64,000 nt of DNA from NCBI GenBank assembly GCA_964473865.1, contig CAYYQN010000015.1, positions 32,423 to 96,422 on the forward strand, in the 5' to 3' direction. The stretch comes from CAIMUX01 sp964473865 (GTDB lineage: Bacteria; Eisenbacteria; RBG-16-71-46; CAIMUX01). Below, piece by piece: positions 1 to 7,821 of this stretch; positions within the stretch are counted from its first letter, which is position 1, and each line of letters opens with the position of its first letter. The translations under genes and the position numbers were made by a program. The notes below the pieces were generated by a model that was not told the DNA's origin, ran no database searches, and worked only from the letters and a program-made list of their open reading frames with translations.

Positions 1-12
1 AGGACGAGTTCC

Positions 13-1851
13 ATGAAGGTCATGATCATCCTGGGTGTCGTGTTGTTGCTGGGCCTCGCGCTGGCCGCGATCTCCTGGGGGGCGGAGCTGGTGCAGACCG
101 ACTGGTCGGGCGGCGGGGGGGTCCCGGGACCGGTGACTGACTGGTCCAACCGGTTTGCCACCGCGTCGGCGGTGGACTGGGCCAGTCCGGCGGGCAGCCT
201 GACCCTGCTCTCCGCCCTGCCGGTTCCCCATCCGGTCACCTCTACCTTCGGGGAGCCGGCCTGTGTGGATGCCGCCGACCTGGACGGTGACAACGATGTT
301 GATGTGGTCTCGGTGGCCTTCCAGGGAGACGAAGTTGCGTGGTGGGCAAACGACGGGTCCGGCGGTGGCTGGGGCAAGACCATTATCGCCGCGTCGTACC
401 CGAGCGCGAATAGCGTTCATGCCTGCGACATCGATCGCGACGGCGACATCGACGTGGCCGCCACTGCCGAAGGCGGCTCCACCGTGGCCTGGTGGGCCAA
501 CGACGGCACCGGCACCGGATGGACCTACCACCCGGTGGACACTGCCGCCGCCGGTCCGTTCTCGATCTGTTCGGCCGATTTCGACGGCGATCAGGACATC
601 GACCTCTGCTCGGCGCTCTTCTCCGCCGGTGACGTCGTCTGGTGGGAGAACATGGACGGGTTGGGCGTCTCCTGGGCCCGCCACACCGTGGACGCGAGCT
701 TCGCCGGCGCCTGGTGGGCGGTAGCCGCAGACCTGGACGGCGACTCCGACGTCGACATCGCGGGGGCGGGCTACAGCGCGGTCCAGATTGCCTGGTGGGA
801 GAACACCGGCAACGGCGCGAGCTGGACGAAGCACGTCATCCGCGTGAACTTCCCCGCCGCTCTCAACGCCCGGGTGGCGGACATCGATGGCGACGCCGAC
901 CTGGACGTCATGGGGGCGGCCAACTCCGGCCGCATCTTCTGGTGGGAGAACGAAGGAAATGCCGCCACCTGGTCCGAACACCAGGTGGAAGTGGGCCTGG
1001 CCGGTCCGTTCGGGGCGCGTCTCTCCGACCTCGACGTCGACGGAGACATCGACATATTGACAAACGAGCGGACGGGCAACCGGGTGATCTGGTACGAGAA
1101 TGTCGGCGGGAGCGGCATGTCGTGGCTCAAGCACCTGGTGGACGGAACCTCCCAGGGGCCCAACGACGTGATGGCGGCGGACGTCGACGGCGACGGCGTG
1201 CCGGAGATCATCTCCACCTTCTCCTGGGACAACAGCATCCTGTGGTATGAGCCGTCGAACGAGTACCAGACCGGCGGCTCCCTGGAATCGTCCACTCTCG
1301 ACGGAGGCGGCGCGGTGGATGACTGGGGGACGATCGCCTGGACATCCACGGGAGGGCCGGGCACCTCCGTCCGGGTGCAGGTGCGCGCATCCAGTGACCC
1401 GGCCAACCTGGGATCATGGGCCGAGGTGGCGGCGTCGGGAGACGATCTCTCGAGCTACATCGCCGGCGGCACCCGGTATCTCCAGTACCGTGTGCTCCTC
1501 GCGACGGCCGACAGCACGGCCACCCCGAGCATGGATGAGATCCAGGTGAGTTGGCTCAGTCCGGCGGACGTGGAAGAACCCGCCTCAGGCCAGATCGTGA
1601 CCCCGTGGTGCCGGCCGACGCCGAACCCTTCCCCCGCCGGGCGGACTACCCTCGAGTTCGGTCTCCCCCGTTCGGGTGCGCTGGAACTGGCTCTCTACGA
1701 CGCCGCGGGCCGCAGGGTGCGGACCATCGCCGACGGCTTCCACACGCCGGGCGTCCATCGGAGGGTGATTCCAGGCTTGCCCGGCGGCGTGTACCTCTAT
1801 CGCCTGCGCGCGGAAGGAGGCCAAAGCACGGGCAAGATGGTCGTGAAGTAG
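13..1851 (+). CDS. Exported FG-GAP/VCBS beta-propeller protein with C-terminal sorting module
   Basis: Predicted exported or surface protein of 612 residues. The N-terminus is a signal peptide (short basic start, then a Leu/Val/Ala-rich core to about residue 23). Residues about 70-410 hold seven repeats of about 50 residues with the calcium-binding type signature (A/S)D(L/I/F/V)DGDxDxD, each followed by a WWxN or WYEN strand, as in FG-GAP/VCBS seven-bladed propellers. Residues about 425-525 form a fibronectin-like linker. The last 75 residues are a FlgD-like Ig module ('PNPSPAGRTTLEF', 'DAAGRRVRT', 'GGVYLYRL') as used in type IX sorting. AGGA lies just upstream of the ATG; a second Met three codons in is possible. 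Function beyond binding or adhesion is unknown. It converges on the regulator that follows. Confidence 0.85.
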   Translation: MKVMIILGVVLLLGLALAAISWGAELVQTDWSGGGGVPGPVTDWSNRFATASAVDWASPAGSLTLLSALPVPHPVTSTFGEPACVDAADLDGDNDVDVVSVAFQGDEVAWWANDGSGGGWGKTIIAASYPSANSVHACDIDRDGDIDVAATAEGGSTVAWWANDGTGTGWTYHPVDTAAAGPFSICSADFDGDQDIDLCSALFSAGDVVWWENMDGLGVSWARHTVDASFAGAWWAVAADLDGDSDVDIAGAGYSAVQIAWWENTGNGASWTKHVIRVNFPAALNARVADIDGDADLDVMGAANSGRIFWWENEGNAATWSEHQVEVGLAGPFGARLSDLDVDGDIDILTNERTGNRVIWYENVGGSGMSWLKHLVDGTSQGPNDVMAADVDGDGVPEIISTFSWDNSILWYEPSNEYQTGGSLESSTLDGGGAVDDWGTIAWTSTGGPGTSVRVQVRASSDPANLGSWAEVAASGDDLSSYIAGGTRYLQYRVLLATADSTATPSMDEIQVSWLSPADVEEPASGQIVTPWCRPTPNPSPAGRTTLEFGLPRSGALELALYDAAGRRVRTIADGFHTPGVHRRVIPGLPGGVYLYRLRAEGGQSTGKMVVK

Positions 1852-1989
1852 CTCTCGGCGGCGCCTGCCTGTCAGCCGCCCGGGGCGCGCCCGCCGGCTG
1901 GTCGCGAGTGGGAGCGGCCGGCGATGAACGTGTACGCGCGACGAATGGCGGTGACCGGGAGCCGGTGCGGTTGGACGGCGGCCACCTCC

Positions 1990-4900
1990 TCAGTCGCCGT
2001 CCGGCCCGCCGGACAGCAGCTCCGCGGCCAGGCGAAAAAGCGTCGTCTCCGACACCGCCGCCGTCGCCGTTGCCGACGGGCGCGGGCGGCGCGCGATGGA
2101 GCGTAAGGTACCGGCAGAAGCTGCCGGGCCGGCGGAGGGTGGGGCCCCACCCAGCACCTCACCCTCCGCCCTGTCGCCGGTCTCGCCGGCCATGTTCCGG
2201 ATGTCTTCCAGGCGGGCCCGCAAGCGACCCGAGAGAATCGGACCGGCGAGAAGCGCCTTGGCCAGGCGGACGGCCGGCGCGATCCGACCGCTCTGCCAGT
2301 GCCTCTCGGCCCACGCGCCGATGATCGCGCACACCATCGGCTCATGATGAGCGGCCACCGCATCCCGCAAGGCGCTGGCCAGCAGGCGGCCCGCAGCCGC
2401 CGTGTCGTTCCGGGCCACGGCCAACCGCGCCCCGAGGAGATCGTGCCACGAAGGAGACCATCCCCGGTACCATGCGTCCTGGATTGGGGCAGAGGTTCCG
2501 GGCCCGGCCGGCGTCGACGCGGCGGTCAAAGCCCGCTCCAGACTCCAGCGAGCTTCCTGCGCGTCGTCGCGGTCGAGCGCCGCGAGGCCGGCGAGAGCAT
2601 GAAGGTGGCTCGCCCAGGGCGCGTCTTCGATGGCCTCCGCCGAGGCCAGGGCGGATGCGAGAAGCGAGCCCGCTTCCGCCACGGTCCCAGCCAGGCAATG
2701 GATCTGTGCCACCCTGGTCTGCGCCAGCCCGATCCGGACGCGATTGCCCCGCTTCTGGGCCAGCTGCAGCGCTTCCTCGCCGTGCCGGAGCGCGTCCTGG
2801 ATCGCGCCTGTGCGCAGCGACACGCGAGCGATTCCATCCAGGCAGTCGAGCACCCCGTCCGGATCGGCCCCCAGTCGCCGGCGCAGAACCAGGCTCTCTT
2901 CGTAGCGGCGGCGCGATCCACGAAGAAGCCCTCGTTCCTCCAGGAGGAGCCCCATGACATAGACGCCCAGGGCGACCGACCATCGATCGCGGCTGCGGCG
3001 CCGCAGGGTCAGACTGCGATGCAGGGCACGCAGCCCCTCCGCCGGGTCGCCGGCCCGAAGGTGGTAGGCGAGAACCTCCCAGGCCAAGCCCGCGCACCAG
3101 AGATCACCGGCGGCCTCACAGGAAAGGGCGCCATCACGGAGATCCGCCATTCCTCGTTTCAGAGGGGGATCGACGGCGAACGCCAGAGCGGCAGCGAAGG
3201 CCTGGTCCTCGGGCCTGCCCGAACCCTGGAGGTCCTTTCGCCCGAGCAGGGTCAGGCGAAGGCGGCGGCGCGGATCCTGGTAGCGCAGGAACCAGGCCTG
3301 CGCCACCCGGGAGAGCGCCCGGAGACGCTGCCCTTCAGGTCCGGTCAGGTAGCGCCCGCCGGCAGCGAACGTCTCCGCGCCTTCGACCACGCGGCTGCTC
3401 ATGTCATAGAAGAGAAAGAGCGACCGGAAGGCCCTGGACATCGGCTTGAGCCAGCGCCGCTCGGCTGCCCGCAGCCAGGCCGGGCGCAGACTGTACCGAT
3501 CCCGAGTCAAGACGCGCAGGGCCCTTGTCTGGCCGGCCCCCTCCAATGCCGCCCGGGCGGTGGCCAACTTCTCAAGGTAGTGGCGCGCGGCGCGATCCCG
3601 CGCCGCGTTTTCCTCCCGAGGCGATCTGCGGAGCTTCTCCCGGCCGAACTGGCGAAGAGTTTCCAGAACCTCCATCCGATCATCGTCCACGCGCCGTAGC
3701 AACGACTGCTCCACCAACGACGCCAGGACCTCCGGTGTCGTCCTTCCTACCGCCAGAGCCGCCGCGCGGTCGAACGAGCCGTCGAGGAGGGAGATCCGGC
3801 GTAGCGCGGCCCGCTCCCGGGCGGATAGCCGGTTCCACGACTGTTCGAAGACGACGCGCAGGCTCTGGTGTCGGTTCGGGAAGTCCGCCCTGGGGGCGGC
3901 CTCCAGATCCAGGCCGGCCGCGAGCCGTCGGGCGATCTCCGCGGGGCTCAGACTGTCACTCCAGGACGCGGCCAGCTCGATGCCCAGGGGATGACCGCGC
4001 AGCCTCCGGGTGATGTCCGCGGCCGCCAGGAGATTCTCTCGAGACGCAGCGCCCTTTGCGTGCCGCCGCCGGACTGCCTGGAGGAAGAGCCGCACGGCCG
4101 GGCAGCCTGAGATCTCCTCCGCAGACGCCTTGCGGGCCGGCCAGGGCAGACCTTCCACCTCCAGGACCCGCTCGCCGGCCAGGTGAAGCCGTGACCGGGA
4201 GGTGGCGAGCACCGCCGCGTGCCGCGTCCCGGCCAGGATCGTGCGCAGGGGGCCGAGATCACGACCGACCTGCTCGAGATTATCGAGGACGAGCAGGATC
4301 CGCTTTTCGCGGAGGAAGTCGATGAGTTCCGCACCGGGTGAGGCGGTCGCGGGCCCGGTGTGAGCCGTGGCGCGGTCGCGTCCACCGAGCGGCAGGCACA
4401 GCGCTTCGGCCAGCGCCGCCGGCAGGAGGTTGCCGTCCTCCACCGACACCAGCCGAACGAAGACGACGCCGTCGGTGAACGAGCGATCGAGCCTCCGGCC
4501 CGCCTCGAGGGCCAGGCGCGTCTTGCCGCATCCGCCGGGACCGGTCAGGGTGACCAGGCGCGATTCCGGGGCTTCGAAGCAGCGTGCGATTTCGTCCAAC
4601 TCGCCTTCTCGCCCGACGAACGGAGTCGGGGCGGCCGGCAGGACGGTCCGCGGCCTCTCCACCTGCGTGGACCGTGACCCAGCCGGGCCGGGGTCCTCGG
4701 CCATGATCTGGTTCCGCAGCCGAAGCGTCTCCCGGCATGGAGCGACATCCAGTTCGCGCGCCAGAAGCTTGCGGCATCGCTCGTACGCCTGCAGCGCCTC
4801 CGCACGCCGGCCCAGGCGCAGGAGTAGAGCCATCAGGGTGCGCAGCGCCCGCTCATCGAGCGGGTCGAGTTCCAGACGAAGGCGGGTGGTGGCCAGCGCC

Positions 4901-5451
4901 GCTTCCCAGTCGCCGCGCTCCTGGCGCACGCGAATCAGCGCATCGAGCGCCCTTCCTTGAGCAGTCCGTAGCGCCTCTTCCTCCCGTAGCTGCCACTCCT
5001 CGAAGGCAACGCTGTCTGCCAGGGAGAACCCCGCCAGGAACTGCCCCTGGTAGAGGGCAACAGCCTCTTTCAGCATCGCCTCCGCCCGGGGATGGAGTGC
5101 ATCATCCGCCCCCAAAGCGAGTCCCGCCTGCTCGAGCAAACGACGGTGCTCGCGGGTGTCGACGAAGAGCCCTTCTCCCGGATGCAGCGCAACCATGTCC
5201 CCCTCGATCGAGAGCCAGGGGGCCAGCCCCGCCCGGCGGAGAAGCCAGAGGTGGTTACGAAGCTGCGTGTGCGCGTCCTCGCGCCCCGCGTCGGGCCAGA
5301 AGACGGCCGCCAGGAGCTCGCGCGTCTGCGGAGTGCGGCTGGCGGCGAGATAGGCGGTCAGACCGAGGGCCTTGCGGCGCCGGAGGGGCGGGGCCGGCCC
5401 GGACGCGAGAATGCGCGGAGGTCCCATGAGGCGGATCTCGAGTTTCGCCAC
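1990..5451 (-). CDS. AfsR/SARP-type regulator: winged helix-BTAD-ATPase-TPR
   Basis: Large cytoplasmic transcriptional regulator of 1153 residues. Order: OmpR-like winged helix (about 3-95), bacterial transcriptional activation domain (about 100-245, ending 'LQAYERCRKLLARELDV'), AP/NB-ARC-like ATPase with Walker A GPGGCGKT (about 302-309) and Walker B ILLVLDN (about 385), then a long TPR-like helical region to about 1090 and a disordered Ala/Pro/Arg tail. This is the AfsR order. The GTG start is preferred because AGGGAGG sits seven bases upstream; a longer frame starting at 5502 has no such site. It is divergent from the propeller gene beginning at 5609, which may be a target (inference). Ligand and regulon are unknown. 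Confidence 0.85.
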   Translation of the reverse strand: MAKLEIRLMGPPRILASGPAPPLRRRKALGLTAYLAASRTPQTRELLAAVFWPDAGREDAHTQLRNHLWLLRRAGLAPWLSIEGDMVALHPGEGLFVDTREHRRLLEQAGLALGADDALHPRAEAMLKEAVALYQGQFLAGFSLADSVAFEEWQLREEEALRTAQGRALDALIRVRQERGDWEAALATTRLRLELDPLDERALRTLMALLLRLGRRAEALQAYERCRKLLARELDVAPCRETLRLRNQIMAEDPGPAGSRSTQVERPRTVLPAAPTPFVGREGELDEIARCFEAPESRLVTLTGPGGCGKTRLALEAGRRLDRSFTDGVVFVRLVSVEDGNLLPAALAEALCLPLGGRDRATAHTGPATASPGAELIDFLREKRILLVLDNLEQVGRDLGPLRTILAGTRHAAVLATSRSRLHLAGERVLEVEGLPWPARKASAEEISGCPAVRLFLQAVRRRHAKGAASRENLLAAADITRRLRGHPLGIELAASWSDSLSPAEIARRLAAGLDLEAAPRADFPNRHQSLRVVFEQSWNRLSARERAALRRISLLDGSFDRAAALAVGRTTPEVLASLVEQSLLRRVDDDRMEVLETLRQFGREKLRRSPREENAARDRAARHYLEKLATARAALEGAGQTRALRVLTRDRYSLRPAWLRAAERRWLKPMSRAFRSLFLFYDMSSRVVEGAETFAAGGRYLTGPEGQRLRALSRVAQAWFLRYQDPRRRLRLTLLGRKDLQGSGRPEDQAFAAALAFAVDPPLKRGMADLRDGALSCEAAGDLWCAGLAWEVLAYHLRAGDPAEGLRALHRSLTLRRRSRDRWSVALGVYVMGLLLEERGLLRGSRRRYEESLVLRRRLGADPDGVLDCLDGIARVSLRTGAIQDALRHGEEALQLAQKRGNRVRIGLAQTRVAQIHCLAGTVAEAGSLLASALASAEAIEDAPWASHLHALAGLAALDRDDAQEARWSLERALTAASTPAGPGTSAPIQDAWYRGWSPSWHDLLGARLAVARNDTAAAGRLLASALRDAVAAHHEPMVCAIIGAWAERHWQSGRIAPAVRLAKALLAGPILSGRLRARLEDIRNMAGETGDRAEGEVLGGAPPSAGPAASAGTLRSIARRPRPSATATAAVSETTLFRLAAELLSGGPDGD

Positions 5452-5548
5452 CGGCGTGCCTCCCTTCCTGACGGTATGAAGCATGACAGGCATCGCGATC
5501 ACATACCAGCGGCGGGTTGCCGGCCGGCTGGAGCCGACCGCGGAGACC

Positions 5549-5557
5549 TGCTAGAAT
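5549..5557 (+). promoter_or_regulatory. Candidate extended -10 promoter (TGcTAGAAT)
   Basis: TG at 5549-5550 and TAGAAT at 5552-5557 give an extended -10 element 52 bases before the ATG at 5609. There is no good -35 (TGGAGC at 17 bases). The same TGnTAnnnT pattern recurs upstream of other genes in the window. Confidence 0.45.
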
Positions 5558-5608
5558 CGTCGCAGGTCCTTGAGTCGGAGATGGCACGAATTCCACGCGG
5601 GAGGACCC

Positions 5609-7141
5609 ATGTTCAAGCACCCTCGAAGACGCTGGCTGCGGTCGCGCGCGCGGCACACGGCTCTTGCGCTCGCCGGGACCTCTCTTCTCATCGCTTATTG
5701 GGCGGTCTTTCCCCGCATGGCGCGGGCGGAAGTCCCCGACACGCTTTGGACGAGAACCTACGGCGGCGCCAACATTGATGTCGCCTACGACGTGCAGCCG
5801 GCTGCCGACGGCGGCTTCATCGTGACGGGCTATACGCGCTCGTTCGGCGCCGCGGGGCACAACCTGTGGCTATTCAAGGCGGATTCGTCCGGAAACCCGC
5901 AATGGAACTTCGCCTTCGGCGGTAGCAGCGACGATGAAGGGCAAGCGGTTTGCCGGACGACGGATGGCGGGTACGTTGCCGCGGGTTTCACGCAGTCCTC
6001 GGGAGCGGGCGGCAAGGACGTGTGGCTGGTCAAGGTGAACGCCTTGGGGAGCCAGGATTGGATACGGAACTTCGGTGGCTCCAGCGATGATGAGGCCTAC
6101 GCCATCCAGGAGACGGCGGAGGGCGGGCTGATCATCGCCGGCGCCACTTCCTCGTTCGGGGCGGGCAGCCGGGACATGTGGCTGATCAAGACCAATGCGT
6201 CCGGGAATCCCGTGTGGACCCGGACCTACGGAGGGCTTGCGTCCGACGGCGCGTGGTCGGTCTCCCAGACGTCGGATGACGGGTTCATCCTTGCCGGATG
6301 GACGTTCTCCTATGGTCCCAGCGGTCTCGGGAACGCCTGGCTGGTGAAGACCGATTCGCTCGGCATCATGGAGTGGAATCGAGCCTTCGGGGGATTGGAC
6401 GTCGACCGGGGCTATGCGGCGCGCCAGACCGCCGACGGCGGGTACATCATGGCCGGATACACCGACTCGTTCGGGGCGGGGCTTTACGACCAGTACCTCG
6501 TGAAGACCGATGACGAGGGAACGGAGCAGTGGAGCCGGGCGTTCGGCGGGACCGGCCGGGACTATGCCAACGCCGTGGTCGAGACCGAAGATGGCGGATA
6601 CCTGACCGCGGGATACACCCTCTCGTACGGCGCCGGCGGCGACGACATGTACCTCGTGCGAACGAATGGGGACGGCGATTTCCAGTGGTACACGACCTTT
6701 GGAGGATCCGCCTCCGACGTGGCCTACGCCGTGGCGAATACCCAGGACGGCGGCTACGTCGTGGCGGGGCATACGCTCTCCTCGGGGGCGGGACTGCACG
6801 ATGCCTGGGTGATTCGTCTGGAGCCGGAGGGTCCCTCGGCCGTGCCCGCTCCGGTCCGGGCTCCCGGTCTGACCGTCGAGGTCCGACCGAATCCGTTCCT
6901 GCAGGCGGCGACGATCACCTACGCCGCGCCGGGAGCATCGAGGGTGCGGCTGGGCATCCACGATACCCGCGGGAGGCTGGTAAGGACGATCGAGGGCGGG
7001 AGTACGCAGTCCGGCGCCGGCACCCTCGTGTGGGACGGTCTTGGCTGGGACGGTTGCCGCGTGGCACCGGGGATCTACTTCTTTCGCCTCGAAGGGGGCG
7101 GGATCCAGACCGCCGTCAAGGTCGTACGTCTGGGCGACTGA
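5609..7141 (+). CDS. Exported seven-bladed propeller protein with C-terminal sorting module
   Basis: Predicted exported protein of 510 residues. A basic N-terminus (KHPRRRWLRSRAR) precedes a hydrophobic core and an A-x-A cleavage site near residue 38. Seven repeats of about 52 residues follow, each with W-x-(R/F)-x-(F/Y)GG, then DGG(F/Y)I-x-(A/T)G-x-T, then D-x-WL(V/I)K(T/V). This fits a seven-bladed propeller of the delta-60/PQQ-like kind. The last 85 residues are the FlgD-like sorting module ('VRPNPFLQAATITY', 'DTRGRLVRT', 'APGIYFFRL'). The ATG at 5609 follows GGGAGG, so a 13-codon upstream extension was rejected. The function is probably structural or binding; no catalytic residues are visible. 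Confidence 0.85.
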   Translation: MFKHPRRRWLRSRARHTALALAGTSLLIAYWAVFPRMARAEVPDTLWTRTYGGANIDVAYDVQPAADGGFIVTGYTRSFGAAGHNLWLFKADSSGNPQWNFAFGGSSDDEGQAVCRTTDGGYVAAGFTQSSGAGGKDVWLVKVNALGSQDWIRNFGGSSDDEAYAIQETAEGGLIIAGATSSFGAGSRDMWLIKTNASGNPVWTRTYGGLASDGAWSVSQTSDDGFILAGWTFSYGPSGLGNAWLVKTDSLGIMEWNRAFGGLDVDRGYAARQTADGGYIMAGYTDSFGAGLYDQYLVKTDDEGTEQWSRAFGGTGRDYANAVVETEDGGYLTAGYTLSYGAGGDDMYLVRTNGDGDFQWYTTFGGSASDVAYAVANTQDGGYVVAGHTLSSGAGLHDAWVIRLEPEGPSAVPAPVRAPGLTVEVRPNPFLQAATITYAAPGASRVRLGIHDTRGRLVRTIEGGSTQSGAGTLVWDGLGWDGCRVAPGIYFFRLEGGGIQTAVKVVRLGD

Positions 7142-7214
7142 CCGGTTCTGGCCGGCACGCGATCCGGCGGCGGTACGGTTCCGGTGCGCGGTTCCAGAAC
7201 CAGGGAGGTGAGTC

Positions 7215-7700
7215 ATGAAGATGCTGGCTGCCGTGCTCGTCCTGGCGGGCCTGCTCGCAGCTCCTGTCGCTGCGCAACAGTGGATTGCGATCTGGACGGA
7301 GGACGACTCCTGGGTCGCGGTCGCGGACGATGGGCAGATGTGGCAGCTCATTCCCGGCAACCTCCCACTCGAGGTGGGCTCGTTCGGGCCGGGCCCCTGG
7401 GTGGATTTCGCCCGGAAGACGATCCATCCCCGTCAGTACTTCGCCCTCAAGTCGGACGGCGAGATCTGGACCCAAGGCATCTTCGGGCCGGCCACCCTGT
7501 GGCGCAGCCTTCCGAGCGATCGCGAGTGGTGCGCGCTCGAGCTTGACCAGGAGGCCGGATTCGAGCCGTATTGGGCCCTGAGCTGCGACGGCGAGGTCTG
7601 GGCCCTGTCCGATCCGCCGCAGTACGTGACCACCTTCGCGCCGCCGCCCACCCCGGCATCGACGACGAGCTGGGGGCGGGTGAAGGGGGAGTTCCGCTAG
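7215..7700 (+). CDS. Small exported protein with DGxxW repeats and terminal SWGRVKGEFR motif
   Basis: 161 residues, function unknown. A clear signal peptide (AAVLVLAGLLAAPVAAQ) is followed by three repeats with W/F-x-A-(I/V/L)...DG-x-(M/I/V)-W, resembling blades of a small propeller. The protein ends in T-S-W-G-R-V-K-G-E-F-R. A nearly matching C-terminus, T-S-W-G-Q-V-K-S-R-Y-R, ends an unrelated exported protein at 51107-52192, which suggests a shared terminal signal (inference). GGGAGG lies six bases before the ATG. It follows the 5609 propeller gene by 73 bases on the same strand and could be co-transcribed. Confidence 0.8.
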   Translation: MKMLAAVLVLAGLLAAPVAAQQWIAIWTEDDSWVAVADDGQMWQLIPGNLPLEVGSFGPGPWVDFARKTIHPRQYFALKSDGEIWTQGIFGPATLWRSLPSDREWCALELDQEAGFEPYWALSCDGEVWALSDPPQYVTTFAPPPTPASTTSWGRVKGEFR

Positions 7701-7748
7701 GCCTCTCCGATCCGCGTCTGTCGAGGACTCTATTGCCGGCATCGGGCG

Positions 7749-7801
7749 GCCCTGCCCAGGAGCCGCACGCCGCGGCTGCGGCTGCGATGCCTGGGCAGGG
7801 C
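7749..7801. terminator. Long GC-rich hairpin between convergent genes
   Basis: A perfect 12-base inverted repeat (7749-7760 GCCCTGCCCAGG with 7790-7801) encloses a second possible stem (AGCCGC with GCGGCT). It lies between a plus-strand and a minus-strand gene end and could stop transcription from both sides. There is no T run. Confidence 0.6.
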
Positions 7802-7821
7802 GGGGCCGTGAACCGCGGCGG

